Shown here: positions 34,388 through 45,060 of the stretch, piece after piece
Layout: each line of letters opens with the position of its first letter
Numbering within the stretch: position 1 is the first letter of the stretch
DNA from: Tipula vernalis
Taxonomy: Eukaryota; Arthropoda; Insecta; Diptera; Tipulidae
Direction: 5' to 3'
Assembly: GCA_958295665.1 (NCBI GenBank)
Contig: OY282558.1
Coordinates: forward strand, 134,438,326 to 134,502,325
DNA: 64,000 nt
Made by a program: the position numbers and the translations under genes
Notes under the pieces: model-generated
The model's input: the letters and a program-made list of their open reading frames with translations, nothing else
Database searches by the model: none
What the model was told of the DNA's origin: nothing

Positions 34388-37063
34388 TCAACTGAAATAA
34401 TTGTTTTTCAATGATTGTCTGATTTCCACTTTAGTCATGTTAAAGTCGCAAAATATGTAAAGTTCGTTATAAAGTTTCGACATAGAATTTAAAGGCTCAT
34501 CGCTTCCATAATTCGTTCGGTGAAAATCAATTTTCAAGAGTGTGCGAGTACGTAGGTTTTTAATAGGAGTGTAAAATTTTAGGTTCATTAACAATTACGC
34601 ACTCAAAATATTACCGTTAAGTAAATCGGAAATAAAAATAGCTCCAGCATGCTGACGACGAATTTTAAGTGGCTCAATTTTTAAAGATTTACATCTATCT
34701 ACATATGAATGTAGATTCCTAACATTTTCCCACCAAGGTAATCGACGATCAAACTCCCCAGTTTTATATGCATAAAAAATGAGAAAAACTCTAGGATTAT
34801 TAAACTCTTTCAAACTACGTTTTAAAAATCCCAACATAGAATTGGCTTTGGCACAAATCATGCCAAAATGACGATTAAATGATAATGTAGAAGTGAATAT
34901 AATTCCAAGATCCATTATTTCGTTAACATGATTCAAAGTGTTATTTGCAATGTTGTAATTATAAATATGATGCGAAGATGAACGTGAAAACGTCACTATT
35001 TTGCACTTAGCTACATTCAAATGTAATAAATTATTCTTACACCAAGAGCTTACCCCGTCTATATCCATTTGTAATTTAACTGCATCAGATAGATTACGAA
35101 TAGGAGAAAATATTTTTAGGTCGACAAAAATTGTATTCTTTTTGTGATATCATTTACAAATAATATGAAAATAAGTGGACCAAGATGTAAGCCCTGAGGT
35201 ACTCCAGAATAAACATAAATTGGTTTAGAAAAACTGTTGTTAATTGCTACAGACTGTACCCGCCCAGTGAGGTACAACTCAAGCCATTTGATTAAATTGT
35301 CATTAATTCCGAAGGATTTTAGTTTTTGCAAAACAATAAAGTGATTGATTGAGTCAAACGCCTTACCGAAGTCGGTGTAAATGACATTCAGTTGAGCATT
35401 ACTGTCAATCACCTCCGTGGCATGTTTCGTAAACTCTACTAAATTTGACACAGTAGAACGCCCACGGAAAAAACCATGTTGCTCATCTACAATAAACGAT
35501 TTTATTCCAAAAAACATATAATCACACACAATTGACTCAAACAATTTAGGAATGACTAACAATAACGAAATACCCCTGAAGTTAGAAACATCACTCCTAT
35601 TACCAGATTTAAATATCGGTACAATACGAGACGATTTCCAGGCAACCCGAAAAACACCTTTTAAAAGTGAATCATTAAATAAAATTGACAAATGCATGGC
35701 CATTTCATTACTAAAATTTTTAAGAAAGTATGAAGGAGTACCATCTGGGCCACATCCATCCTTAAACAAATGGAGGGATTTAACGATATCCTCTGGAGAT
35801 ATGTGAGATGTGTACAAAAAAGAGTTGGTACAACTACCTTCTGCACTAACATATTTGTGATTATCAATATCAGTCCGACTATACATATTTTGAAAAAATG
35901 AAGCAAATAAGTCAGCAATATCCCCAGAATTATTACTAGTAACATCATTGAACAGCATAGTTGATGGAAATCCAAAAGTTTTCCTTTTGGAGTCCACGAA
36001 ATTCCAAAATGATTTTGGACTTGAAGTCATATTATTTTGAGCCTTAATAATAAAATTTGTATAAGCAATATAATGCAAATCGTCAAAATGTTTCGATAAA
36101 ATTAAAAATGCTAATCTGTCATCAGCGTTTCCGGATAACTTCCATCTTCGATATAATTTTTTCCGGAGGATTATTACGATTAACTTTTTTATTAGAAACC
36201 GGTACAAACCTGTCGAAGCCAATGAATAAAATGTCATAGAAAATTTACACGTCGCGATCAATATCCACCAACGAAAAACACGAATCCCACTCTACTGATT
36301 TCAAATAAGAAATCAGACCATCATTATCAGCACGCCTAAAATCATAAGATTTAATAGAATTACAATTATTAGTATTAAAATTAGACACCAAAAACTCTGA
36401 TACGTTTAAATTGATTTCCATAGATTTGTGGTTGACATCGTTGATGATATACGGAACTGGTGCTAACTTTATCATAAATAGATTGGCAGAGTTAGCAAAA
36501 AACAAGTCCAGAAAATTACCATTATAGTTAGAAACGTTATTTATCTGAACGAGACCAAATGACAAAATGGAATCAATACATATTGATTCAGCCTCCGACT
36601 TAACATTGTATGGAATGACGCAGTTTACGTCGTCATCTACCAGCCATTCAACCTTTGGTAAGTTGAAATCGCCAACTATCAGCACATTGTCAACTAAGTT
36701 GAGTTTATAAATTATATTATACAAACAGTTTGTATATGTCGTATAAACTTCTGATGAAGACCTCGGTGGAATGTAAAGGCCAATAATGAAAATATTTTTC
36801 TTAAATATATTTAACTTGATGGATAAAATTTCAATTATTGGATCACTGTCAACCACACTTTCAATAGATGAATGAACTGCTATCAATACACCTCCTCCAC
36901 GTATACTCAGAACTATATACTCGTATAATCGGATTTAAATTGGTCTCTACAATCACGTAAACGGGATACATAGAAGCGACGACAAAGCGATAGAACTCAG
37001 CGGGTTTAGAGGCAATACCGCGAACATTTTGAAAATATATAAAATTGTTTCTTAAATCAATAC
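34388..37063 (-). pseudogene. Jockey-like ORF2: endonuclease and reverse transcriptase
   Basis: Endonuclease part (36245-37063): NVRGIASKPAEFY, IGLYIPPRSSS and LIVGDFNLP, the AP-endonuclease motifs. A frameshift near 36250 leads to RT (35116-36261): VPIFKSGNRSDVSNFRGISL, QHGFFRGRSTVSNLVEF, VIYTDFGKAFDSINH and SGVPQGLHLGPLIFILFVND. The catalytic xADD box expected next (about 35115-35130) is destroyed by a small deletion and frameshift. The frame then resumes with LKIFSPIRNLSD and MDIDGVSSWCKNNLLHLN (35068-34595), ending in the thumb and a C-terminal tail (34388-34594). The protein nicked target DNA and primed cDNA synthesis; this copy cannot. The start codon is uncertain because the BEL/Pao insertion lies there. 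Confidence 0.9.
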
Positions 37064-37299
37064 TAATAATGCAGTACACTATTTTATTTATATGTAATAC
37101 ATAATATGTATAATTTCAAATTGCGTAATTAAGATTAAGTATTTCCAATTATTATTTTTGTTTGCTACCTAATATAACATTTTGTACAACTAGTAGATCA
37201 CAGATGTCTCTAGCGATAAGTAAAGATTATTTAAATTCGTCTGTGTTAGTCAACAAAAAATAGAATTTCGAAAGGGAAGAAAAAGATCTTCCTCAATCA
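37064..37299 (+). repeat. 5' LTR (236 bp, internally deleted)
   Basis: Aligns with the 3' LTR from TRATAATGCAGTACACT to AAGATCTTCCTCNATCA. About 133 bp present in the 3' LTR between TTTAAATTC and GTGTTAGTC are missing. The usual first TG is TA here. Confidence 0.95.
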
Positions 37300-37915
37300 T
37301 TGGTGTCAGAAATGGCATTCCTAAATCCAATACAATCTACAGTATTCTTCAACTACAAACAACTTATACATTCATCCAGTTTTCAACGTAATACAAACTT
37401 GTGAATACGGTATTTCCAGTGGTCACACAACATTTGTCTACATAATCTGCGTCAAGTGCTGTAGAATACAAATCTGTGAATACGGTATTTCCAGTGTACG
37501 GTTATTATATTGCTGACAGTATAATATTTGGTCGGTATTAGTAAATAATTTTTCCACCTGCTGTGCTGTAAATTTGTAAGTGCCTAATAATCATCAATTG
37601 ATTAGCTTTACATGTGCGGTGATATAATTCTGCGTTATTGTGGTAATCATTGTGTTTATACATTGTTATTAAATTTCGGCTGCGTAAGTAACTGTACAAC
37701 GAACGGTCAAATATCCAGTATAATTTTTTTCAATACGTGCCTACGAAATTGTGATTGCGGTTCAAGGTCGTCAGTGTACAAAATTGGAATTTCCAATATT
37801 TAAGACTTACTGTGTGCAACTCCAACTATAGTCATTAATTGCTGTTACCAATCTGCAATAAAAATACAAGGCTTAATATTAAACTGTAAGTACCTTTATT
37901 TCGTAAACAAGTGAA
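37300..37915 (+). other. BEL/Pao untranslated leader
   Basis: Between the LTR and the first Gag ATG. It contains a small repeated phrase GTGAATACGGTATTTCCAGT (37402 and 37473), and no coding sequence was recognised. Confidence 0.6.
37301..37315 (+). promoter_or_regulatory. Primer binding site
   Basis: TGGTGTCAGAAATGG starts two bases after the LTR end, the expected position and style for a tRNA 3'-end complement. Confidence 0.75.
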
Positions 37916-38600
37916 ATGGCCACCGAAACCGTGTTACGGCGATCTAAACAACTACAACTGATTTTCTTAGACTCACTCAATGAGCTAGCGGATTTTATCA
38001 CAACCAAATTAGATACAGCCTCCCTATCACAACTCAAATTACGATTAAATGAGCTTATCACTAACTATGCAGAATTCAAGAAAAATCAGTTAACGCTAGA
38101 GGCGATCGTCAATGATGAAATGGGCAAAGACACACGAACGGTAGTTGATCGGCAATATTATCAATTCCGCCCCCCCCCCCCATTAGAGGATAGAATTGAA
38201 CAATTAAAGGAATCAAAGGGTTCAACTATGAATTCATGCACTGAAGAATTAAATTATATTCCCAAACTGCCGGAGTTGACTTTGGATTCTTTTAGTGGAG
38301 ATATAACTAAATGAAACAATAATCGTAAATTAAGCGATCTCACCAAATTTCAGTACCTTAGGAATACGGTGAAAGATGCAGCAGCTAAAACGTTCGAAAG
38401 CTTAGATTTAGTCGCGGCCAATTATGTAGAAGCAATACGGTTATTAATTGAGCGATTTGATAAACCGAATATCAACGCCAAAGCTCATATTAGCACTATT
38501 TTCTATTAAGACAATGGACAAGGCAACACCGCAAACGTTAACAGGAATCATTGATGAAACCAACTCTCATTTATGATCCTTAATAACATTGGGACGTCCA
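37916..38600 (+). pseudogene. BEL/Pao Gag, N-terminal half
   Basis: Starts METETVLRRSKQ-like at 37916, the first ATG after the leader (sequence MATETVLRRSKQLQLIF). A coiled N-terminal region is followed by IPKLPELTLDSFSGDITK, the entry to the Pao Gag core (family: LPKLxLPxFxGdxxxW). The frame stops at 38312 exactly where the conserved tryptophan codon is expected (TGA for TGG). Past the stop, KLSDLTKFQYLRNTVKDAAA and NYVEAIRLLIERFDKPNIN continue the domain in frame to another stop near 38507. A run of ten or more C at 38169-38180 makes a frame slip possible. Confidence 0.85.
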
Positions 38601-38618
38601 ACCGATTATTGAGACGAC

Positions 38619-39433
38619 TTGATCGTACATCTTATATCAACAAAATTTGATGTTGATACAAGAGCTAAATGGCGGGAACATTGTCCTTTGAACGCACTTC
38701 CAACATTAACCGACATAGCAAAATTTATTAATTTACGTTGTCACAAATTAACGAGTCAAACCATTGACAATCCACCGAACAACAACATTCTACAGTCAAA
38801 GCATCAGATCCGAGATCGGGCAATTGTTCTATGAGGTCTTATTCATCACTTCATTCTGCTAAGAGTTACAATTGCGTTTTTTGTAATAAGATTGGACATT
38901 CGATCATGCGTTCTTATGAATTCCTAGTATTGTCTGCAAGTGAACGCCGAATAAAGGTAGAACACCTCAAACTTTGTCTCAACTGTTTAAGACAATCTCA
39001 TACATTGGAAAAGTGCGTTGTAACAGATGGTTGTCGTATATGCAAGGCAAAGCATCATAAGCTTTTACACATACATGCTGATAAAATAAATGGTACAAAT
39101 ACAACTTCACTTTCAACAGGCCAATCTTCATTTGTGATAGCATCAAATGAAAACAAAACCACTCTTCAAGCCTCGGGAACCAAAACGGTTTTCCTGGCCA
39201 CTGCTTTAGTTGAAGTTTTGGATCATTGTAGCACGATAATACTAGCAAGAACATTATTAGACTCAGGTTCTCAAATAAACTTTGTCATTGAAGCATTAGC
39301 AAAACGATTGGGACTCAAAACTAAATGTTTTTCGGTAAAAATATTTGGCGTCTCTGGTGCACCAATATCGGCATCTAGCTGTGCTATAATCAAATTTCGC
39401 GTTACGTTAATTCACTTGAATTTCAAATATTAA
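38619..39433 (+). pseudogene. BEL/Pao Gag C terminus with zinc knuckles and aspartic protease
   Basis: The first frame (38619-38834) ends Gag helices. The second (38831-39433) has knuckle-like sets: CVFCNKIGHSIMRSYEF (last Cys lost), CLNCLRQSHTLEKC, then CRICKAKHHKLLH. This CC..HC and CxxCxxxHHxLLH arrangement is diagnostic for BEL/Pao. It is followed by protease ARTLLDSGSQINFV with intact DSG. The two frames overlap by four bases, as after a one-base slip. Confidence 0.9.
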
Positions 39434-39439
39434 CTAAAA

Positions 39440-41260
39440 TATCCGAAGAAAACCATCAATTTTAATTGATCCAGTGAATTTGAAAATTCCCGCTAACATT
39501 AAACTTGCTGATCCAAATTTTTACCATCCGCAATAAATAGATTTGTTATTGGGTGCAGAAATATTTGCTGAAATTCAAGCAATTGAACAAATTAGGATGG
39601 GTCGTTACTGGAGCAATATCCAATAAACTAACGGAAACAGTTTCCTGTAATGTAGCTGTATCAAGAGCAGAATCGTACTACGTAGAGGAATTATTAAAGA
39701 AATTCTGGGAGCTAGAAAATGTTGAAGAGAATGATCAAACGGCTGAATCGGAATGTGAAAAACATTATAAAAACACTTTCAAACGGGATAGCTCGGGAAG
39801 ATTCATAGTCAGATTGCCATTCCGAGAAACTCAAATTCAATTGGGAGAATAAGATGTACTATCACAGCGAAGATTTATAAATCTCGAAAGACGGTTAGAT
39901 AAAACTCCAGAGTTACGTGCAGCTTATAATAGTTTTATGTTGGAATATTGGATCATATGGAACGCGTCGACAATATTAAAACTCCACACTATTATTTACC
40001 ACATCATTGTGTCTTCAAGTTAGACTCTACCACAACTAAAACTAGAGTAGTTTTTGACGGCTCAGCAAAAACTAGTACTGGAATATCGCTCAACGATTTG
40101 TTACTAGTTGGACCAGTAGTTCAAAATAAGTTATTCACTATTCTTCTGCGGTTTCGTTCACATGCGTTTGCCTTCAGCGCTGACATAAAAAAGATGTACC
40201 GACAAATTCAGCTTCATGAAGACAATCAACAGTTCCAATATATATTCTGGCATTACCATAGTAACGAAAAACTACACACATATAAGCTTAAAACCGTCAC
40301 TTACGGTACAACTTCTGCACCTTAGTTAGCGACCAGATGTTTGTTGGAACTGGCTAGACTCTTCGAGGAAATTCAACCACTTGCCGCCGCTGCAATTCGC
40401 TATGATGTATATGTTGATGACTAACTCAATTGAAGAAGCATTACATTTACGAAACACAATATCTAAAATATTAAACTCTGCCGGTATGACATTGCATAAA
40501 TGGTGTGCAAATCGCCCTTGTATCTTAAAAGGTGTCCATAATGAAATCAAGGAACAGTGTCTGCAGCTTGACGACGTTCAATATGTCAAAACACTGGGAC
40601 TTTATTGGCATTCATCTATAGATGTTTTCAGAATTCAAGTTAGTTCGAGTGTAGCGTCATCAACAAGAATCACCGAACGAAGCGTGATTGCAGAGGTAGG
40701 AGCAATATTCGATCCGATTTGTTTAGTATCGCCTGTAGTGATTATCGGAAAAATGTTCATGCAGAAATTATGGAAGTTAAAATTAAGCTGGGATGAGAGT
40801 TTCCCAATGAGTTATCATACTTATTGGCAAACGTTTCAAAAGGAATTGGTGAAACTAAAGAATTTTAAAATACCGCGGTATCTATTTAATAACATTAACA
40901 ACTCGATTAATATTGAACTACATGGATTTGCTGACGCCAGTGAAAAGGCCTTCGGTGCAGCAATTTATGTCAGATTTCGAAGTGAAAATTCATATATGGT
41001 CAATCTGCTGTGCGCTAAATCTAGAGTTTCACCACTTAAAGTACAAACGTTGCCTCGTCTGGAGTTATGTGCGGCACAACTACTTACCAAATTAATGATG
41101 TGATTCCTCCATTGTATTACATTGGATAAAATCACCATCTGCAACTTGGAAAACGTTTGTTGCCACAAGAGTAGCCAACATTCAGCTAAATTCTGATCCT
41201 GTAAAATGGCTACACGTAAAACCTGCTCATAATCCAGCGGATCTGGTATCACGAGGTGTT
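39440..41260 (+). pseudogene. BEL/Pao reverse transcriptase and RNase H
   Basis: 39553-39852 carries the linker (KLGWVVTGAI). 39948-40325 has the RT start (YYLPHHCVFK, TRVVFDGSAKTSTGISLNDL, FSADIKKMYRQI). The catalytic YVDD is present near 40406-40430 but is followed at once by a stop and lies out of frame with the next block. 40381-41103 continues with the palm/connection (EVGAIFDPICLVSP, KLSWDESF) and RNase H (IELHGFADASEKAFGAAIYV, LPRLELCAAQLL). DPICLVSP replaces the usual DPLGLLSP. At least three breaks make the enzyme inactive. Confidence 0.9.
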
Positions 41261-42934
41261 TTGTCAGACGAATTAATATCTTCAAATTTATGGTGGTTTG
41301 GACCAGCGTATTTGCGAAATGACAGTGAAAATTGGAGAGTAAACCCGTTTGATGGAAACACCGCAGTTCTCGATTGTGATATAAAATTGCTTGTGACGCG
41401 AAAACAAGCATTATCTGCCACGATTCATTCTGTTACTGATCTTCTCGAGCAAATTCATGCTAAAAATTCCTTTATAATGGTCCATCATGCAATGGCTTAT
41501 GTGCTAAGGTTCATTCATAATTGTCGTACAACACATACAAAACTCACAGGATCGTTGAACACAGCAGAAATCCACAATGGATTAAACGAAATTTTGTGAT
41601 TAGTTCAAGTTAACTCTTTTCCAGCTGAATATCTTGGATTGCAACGGGATAAACTTAGCGTACAAGATGCTTAGTTAAAATCGCTTTCACTGTTCATGGA
41701 CGAAAACAAATTAATCATAGTTGACGGTAGACTGCAATTTTCAGCATTAACATATTCTTCACGACACCCGATTCTTTTTCCGAAAACGCATTTTTTCACG
41801 TTGACTTTACTATGATTTCTTCATAAGAAGTACTTACATGTTGGTCCGCCGCAGGCGTTACTTGCAGCAGCAAGGCAAAATTATTGGCCTATATCCGGTA
41901 GACAATTAGCAAAAAGGGTTTGCCGGGAGGGCACATATGTAGCAGAGCCAAGGTTATTACAACAACAAATGGCTCATCTTCCCACAGAAAGGGTTAATCC
42001 AGCACCACCATTCTTTACAATTAGAATTGACTATGCCGTACCTTTTTTTGTACACTACAAAATTCGAGGCAAAATCAAAAACGTATCTGGCAATTTTTAT
42101 TTGCCTAGTAACGAAAGCCGTTCACTTGGAACTTGCTTCCGATCTAACATCAGCATTATTTATTGCCGCATTCAAGAGATTCTTAGCAACCCGAGGTGTT
42201 TGTAAGTACGTGTGGTCAGACAACGGCACAAATTTCGTAGCAGCTAATTCGCATCTTAATGAATTATATAAACTTCTACACAGCACTGAAACTACAGAAC
42301 GAATTAATACTGTGTGCAACGAAAATCAAATCATTTGGAAATTTGCACCACCAGGATCACTTTATTTTGGAGGTATATATGAGGCAGCAGTAAAGTCAGC
42401 GAAATTCCATTTGCGACGCATGATAGGAAATGAAATTCTCACATATGAGGAATTGAATACTTTGATGAAGCAAGTTGAAGCAGTACTCAATTCCCGTCCA
42501 ATTACGCCAATCACGACTGATAACATCATTGAGATTTTAACCCCAGGTCATTTTCTTATTGAACGTCCACTAACAGCAATCCCGGAACCAAACAACAATA
42601 GCGAACAAAACGTCAATTATTTAAAACATTGGCAACTCGTTCAGCATCTACATGCTCAATTCTGGAAAACATGATCCAGCGATTATCTTCAGCAATTACA
42701 ACATCGATACTACTGGCAAAACAAATCAACGAACTTAACAGAAGGCTCAGTTGTAATTATTAGGGCTGATAATCTTCCACCACTTAAACGAAAATTTGGA
42801 AAGGTAGTCAAACTTCACCCTGGACATGACGGTATGGTTCGTGTAGCCACAGTAAAAACTCAAACCGGCAACTTGAGACGAGCCATCACCAAACACAGCC
42901 CACTACCGACAGAAATTAAACACGGGAGTGTTTA
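41261..42934 (+). pseudogene. BEL/Pao integrase and preceding linker
   Basis: 41261-41599 is the region before integrase (SSNLWWFGPAYLRND: family W..GP.wL). The integrase zinc region lies in broken frames at 41730-41960 (HVGPPQALLAAARQNYWP). The core starts with a DYAVPF block near 42030. VWSDNGTNFVAAN gives the second Asp, and PPGSLYFGGIYEAAVKSAKF the Glu (ORF 42027-42674). The C-terminal domain runs to a stop near 42933 (ends TEIKHGSV). The downstream purine tract abuts it. Confidence 0.9.
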
Positions 42935-42946
42935 ATGGGGGGAGAA
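42935..42946 (+). promoter_or_regulatory. Polypurine tract
   Basis: TGGGGGGAGAA directly precedes the 3' LTR start TGATAATG, the required position for the plus-strand primer. Confidence 0.85.
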
Positions 42947-43315
42947 TGATAATGCAGTACACTATTTTATTTATATGTAATATATAATATGTATAATTTC
43001 AAATTGCGTAATTAAGATTAAGTATTTCCAATTATTATTTTTGTTTGCTACCTAATGTAACATTTTGTACAACTAGTAGATCACAGATGTCTCTAGCGAT
43101 AAGTAAAGATTATTTAAATTCATTTTAAAAATAATATAGATGGAAAAAATTTGTATTCATTGCCATTGGAATCGTCCATCAAGTAACGTCGGACCACAAA
43201 ACTGTAAAGTTAAAGTAAAATTATTAAATTCGGATTATTGTTTTATTAAATGTAAATGGTGTTAGTCTACAAAAAATAGAATTTCGAAAGGGAAGAAAAA
43301 GATCTTCCTCTATCA
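42947..43315 (+). repeat. 3' LTR (369 bp)
   Basis: TG...CA-ended repeat matching the 5' LTR, with ~133 extra bp (about 43125-43258). It is followed by the duplicated AATAC. Confidence 0.95.
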
Positions 43316-43324
43316 AATACTTTT

Positions 43325-44268
43325 AGGGGAGGGAGCCGCCGACCTCCCCGAAAATTTCTTTTATTTTGATTCAAGTTGAATTCCTTGATAAGTACGTGTT
43401 CCGGCCATAAATCAGCAATTATAATAATCTCAAAGGATTCAAGTGGCACACTTATTTTATACGAAATATAAGGCGGTCCTACCCCATTCTGCGAATCTTT
43501 ATTGATCCGTACACAAGTAGCATCCGAAATTTGAAGATTATTTTTCACAAACTCAGTGAATTCACTGTCAGTAATGGTAGGTTTAAGTCGCGACACAAAA
43601 ATCCATTTACGTGGTGGAATAGCTTCAATAGATGTTATATTACTACCAGTACCAATTATGACATCAGGTTTAAGCTTTTTGTTTTGGAAAGCCACATTAT
43701 TATTATAAATCATCGAATGTTTCGATGAAATTACCGGTGAAACATTTTTGCACATGTTTATATTTAAGGTTTTAGTTATACAATCATTATTAGTCATCAT
43801 CGTCGGTAATAAATTTGTAGCCCGTTCAGACTGAATCTGAGCTACGGTACCATCATTATCACTAACTTTATTATTAATATTTATATGACTACCGTTGCAC
43901 CCACCGCTATTGGTTAATTGTTGAATAGATTGAGAAACAGCCACACTTACATTCGTGATGTCATTAGCTTTAATATTACTGGTTTTATTTATAGACTTGG
44001 AAGTACCGCTATTATGACGATTTTTAATATTGGATAATTATGAATGTTTGAAAGAATCTGTCATCTTTGAAAATAAATCCATTTGGACTTGAAGTAGATC
44101 ATCACAATCGTCACAAATGTAACGAAGATTTTTTAGTTGACAAATTAAATCGAAGGTAGTTTTGCTTTTGACGCCAAAACACTTAAAATCAATTGATTTA
44201 TCACAAACAACACAACAAAAGTACAGTTCTTTTGTAGCACAACCACATTCAAAACACTTCTTATCCAT
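43325..44268 (-). pseudogene. Jockey-like ORF1: PHD-like zinc finger and C-terminal RNA-binding region
   Basis: Start chosen at the Met of MDKKCFECGCATKELYFCC (44268). Paired cysteines and the later YICDDCDDLL form a PHD-like finger, common in ORF1 of insect non-LTR elements. A frameshift between 44038 and 43944 separates it from the second half. That half has PPRKWIFVSRLKPTITDSEF, then VKNNLQISDATCVRIN and ESFEIIIIADLWPEHVLIKE, the conserved C-terminal block of such ORF1 proteins, ending in a basic tail NKRNFRGGRRLPP. ORF1 runs into the BEL/Pao target duplication (43316-43320). Its stop lies just beyond, overlapping the start of ORF2 before the insertion happened. Confidence 0.8.
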
Positions 44269-44412
44269 TATCACTAAAACTATAAAACTACTTATAGTAC
44301 ACTGATTATTTATAGATTCAGAGTTAAACATAGAAACTATTAAATAAAATTAAATTAAATTACGATTGCACCGAAATCAAAAACACGTCGATCGGTACCA
44401 CGTCTGATTGTG

Positions 44413-45060
44413 TGAATGTTGCCATGGAACACGGAAAATTGTCAGTCTATACAAAGAAATCACAACTGCGGTTGACAAATTAACGGTTCAATTTAATCAA
44501 AAGCATTAATTACTTATGGTTGGTTCATAGGAAGTATTTGGATGTTGAAGTTAATGAGATGCGCGTTTATATCTTTTAAGGAGTCATATGAAATTTCTAA
44601 ACGTTGCCATGGAGCATGGTAAATGGTCGGCCTATACAATGAAATTGGAGCTGAGGGCTGTCCAATTAACAGTTCAATTATTCAGGAGCCTCAAGTACTT
44701 TTGGGTCTTTCATATGAAAATTTTGAAATTAGAAGTTAACGAGGTCCATTTGTATAACATCACTGGGATTAACGGTTCAGTTAATCAGAAAGCCTTAGTA
44801 ATTATAGATTAATCTATAAATTTAAGGAAACATATTATTTAGTTCAAAATATACTATATCTAAATAGTCAAACCGTTCTCGTGCTAAATTGTACTAAAAG
44901 CAGAATATTTACTTTCTAAATTGTACAACTTCCTTATTTTTAAACGGATCCTCCAAAACTTCTGAGAATTATTTTGGAACATGGTAAAGGTTTGGCCTGT
45001 ACAATGAAACCGCAACATGGTTTGATAAATTAACGGTTAACTTAATCAGAATTATTTTGA
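44413..45060 (+). repeat. Satellite, about three diverged units
   Basis: GTTGCCATGGAACACGG (44418), GTTGCCATGGAGCATGG (44604) and a looser copy near 44970 share TATACAA(T)GAAA and AATTAACGGTTNAATTNAAT blocks. The first two are ~190 bp apart. 44531-44820 is the inverted partner of 34013-34240. Confidence 0.75.

Larger units (their letters stand above)
37064..43315 (+). mobile_element. BEL/Pao LTR retrotransposon, structurally complete but with broken ORFs
   Basis: Bounded by LTRs (37064-37299 and 42947-43315) and the 5-bp target duplication AATAC (37059-37063 and 43316-43320). Order inside is PBS, leader, Gag, knuckle/protease, RT, RNase H, integrase, PPT, as in BEL/Pao. It is inserted at the ORF1/ORF2 junction of the Jockey-like element in opposite orientation. 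Stops and frameshifts interrupt every domain. Confidence 0.95.
34271..44412 (-). mobile_element. Jockey-superfamily non-LTR retrotransposon, near full length, split by a BEL/Pao insertion
   Basis: Flanked by the 8-bp direct repeat TGAATGTT (34263-34270 and 44413-44420), with satellite sequence continuing in register on both sides. Without the inner BEL/Pao element it is about 3.9 kb, typical for Jockey-type elements. ORF1 (zinc-finger protein) lies at 44268-43325, and ORF2 (endonuclease plus RT) at 37063-34388. The 5' end starts CACAATCAGACGTGG, with two GACGTG boxes within 30 bp that recall downstream promoter elements of fly non-LTR elements. Clade below superfamily level is not certain. 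Confidence 0.85.

Noticed and set aside
35661..35975. 104-residue frame on the minus strand
   Set aside because: Alternative frame of the Jockey-like RT; the other frame carries the RT motifs.
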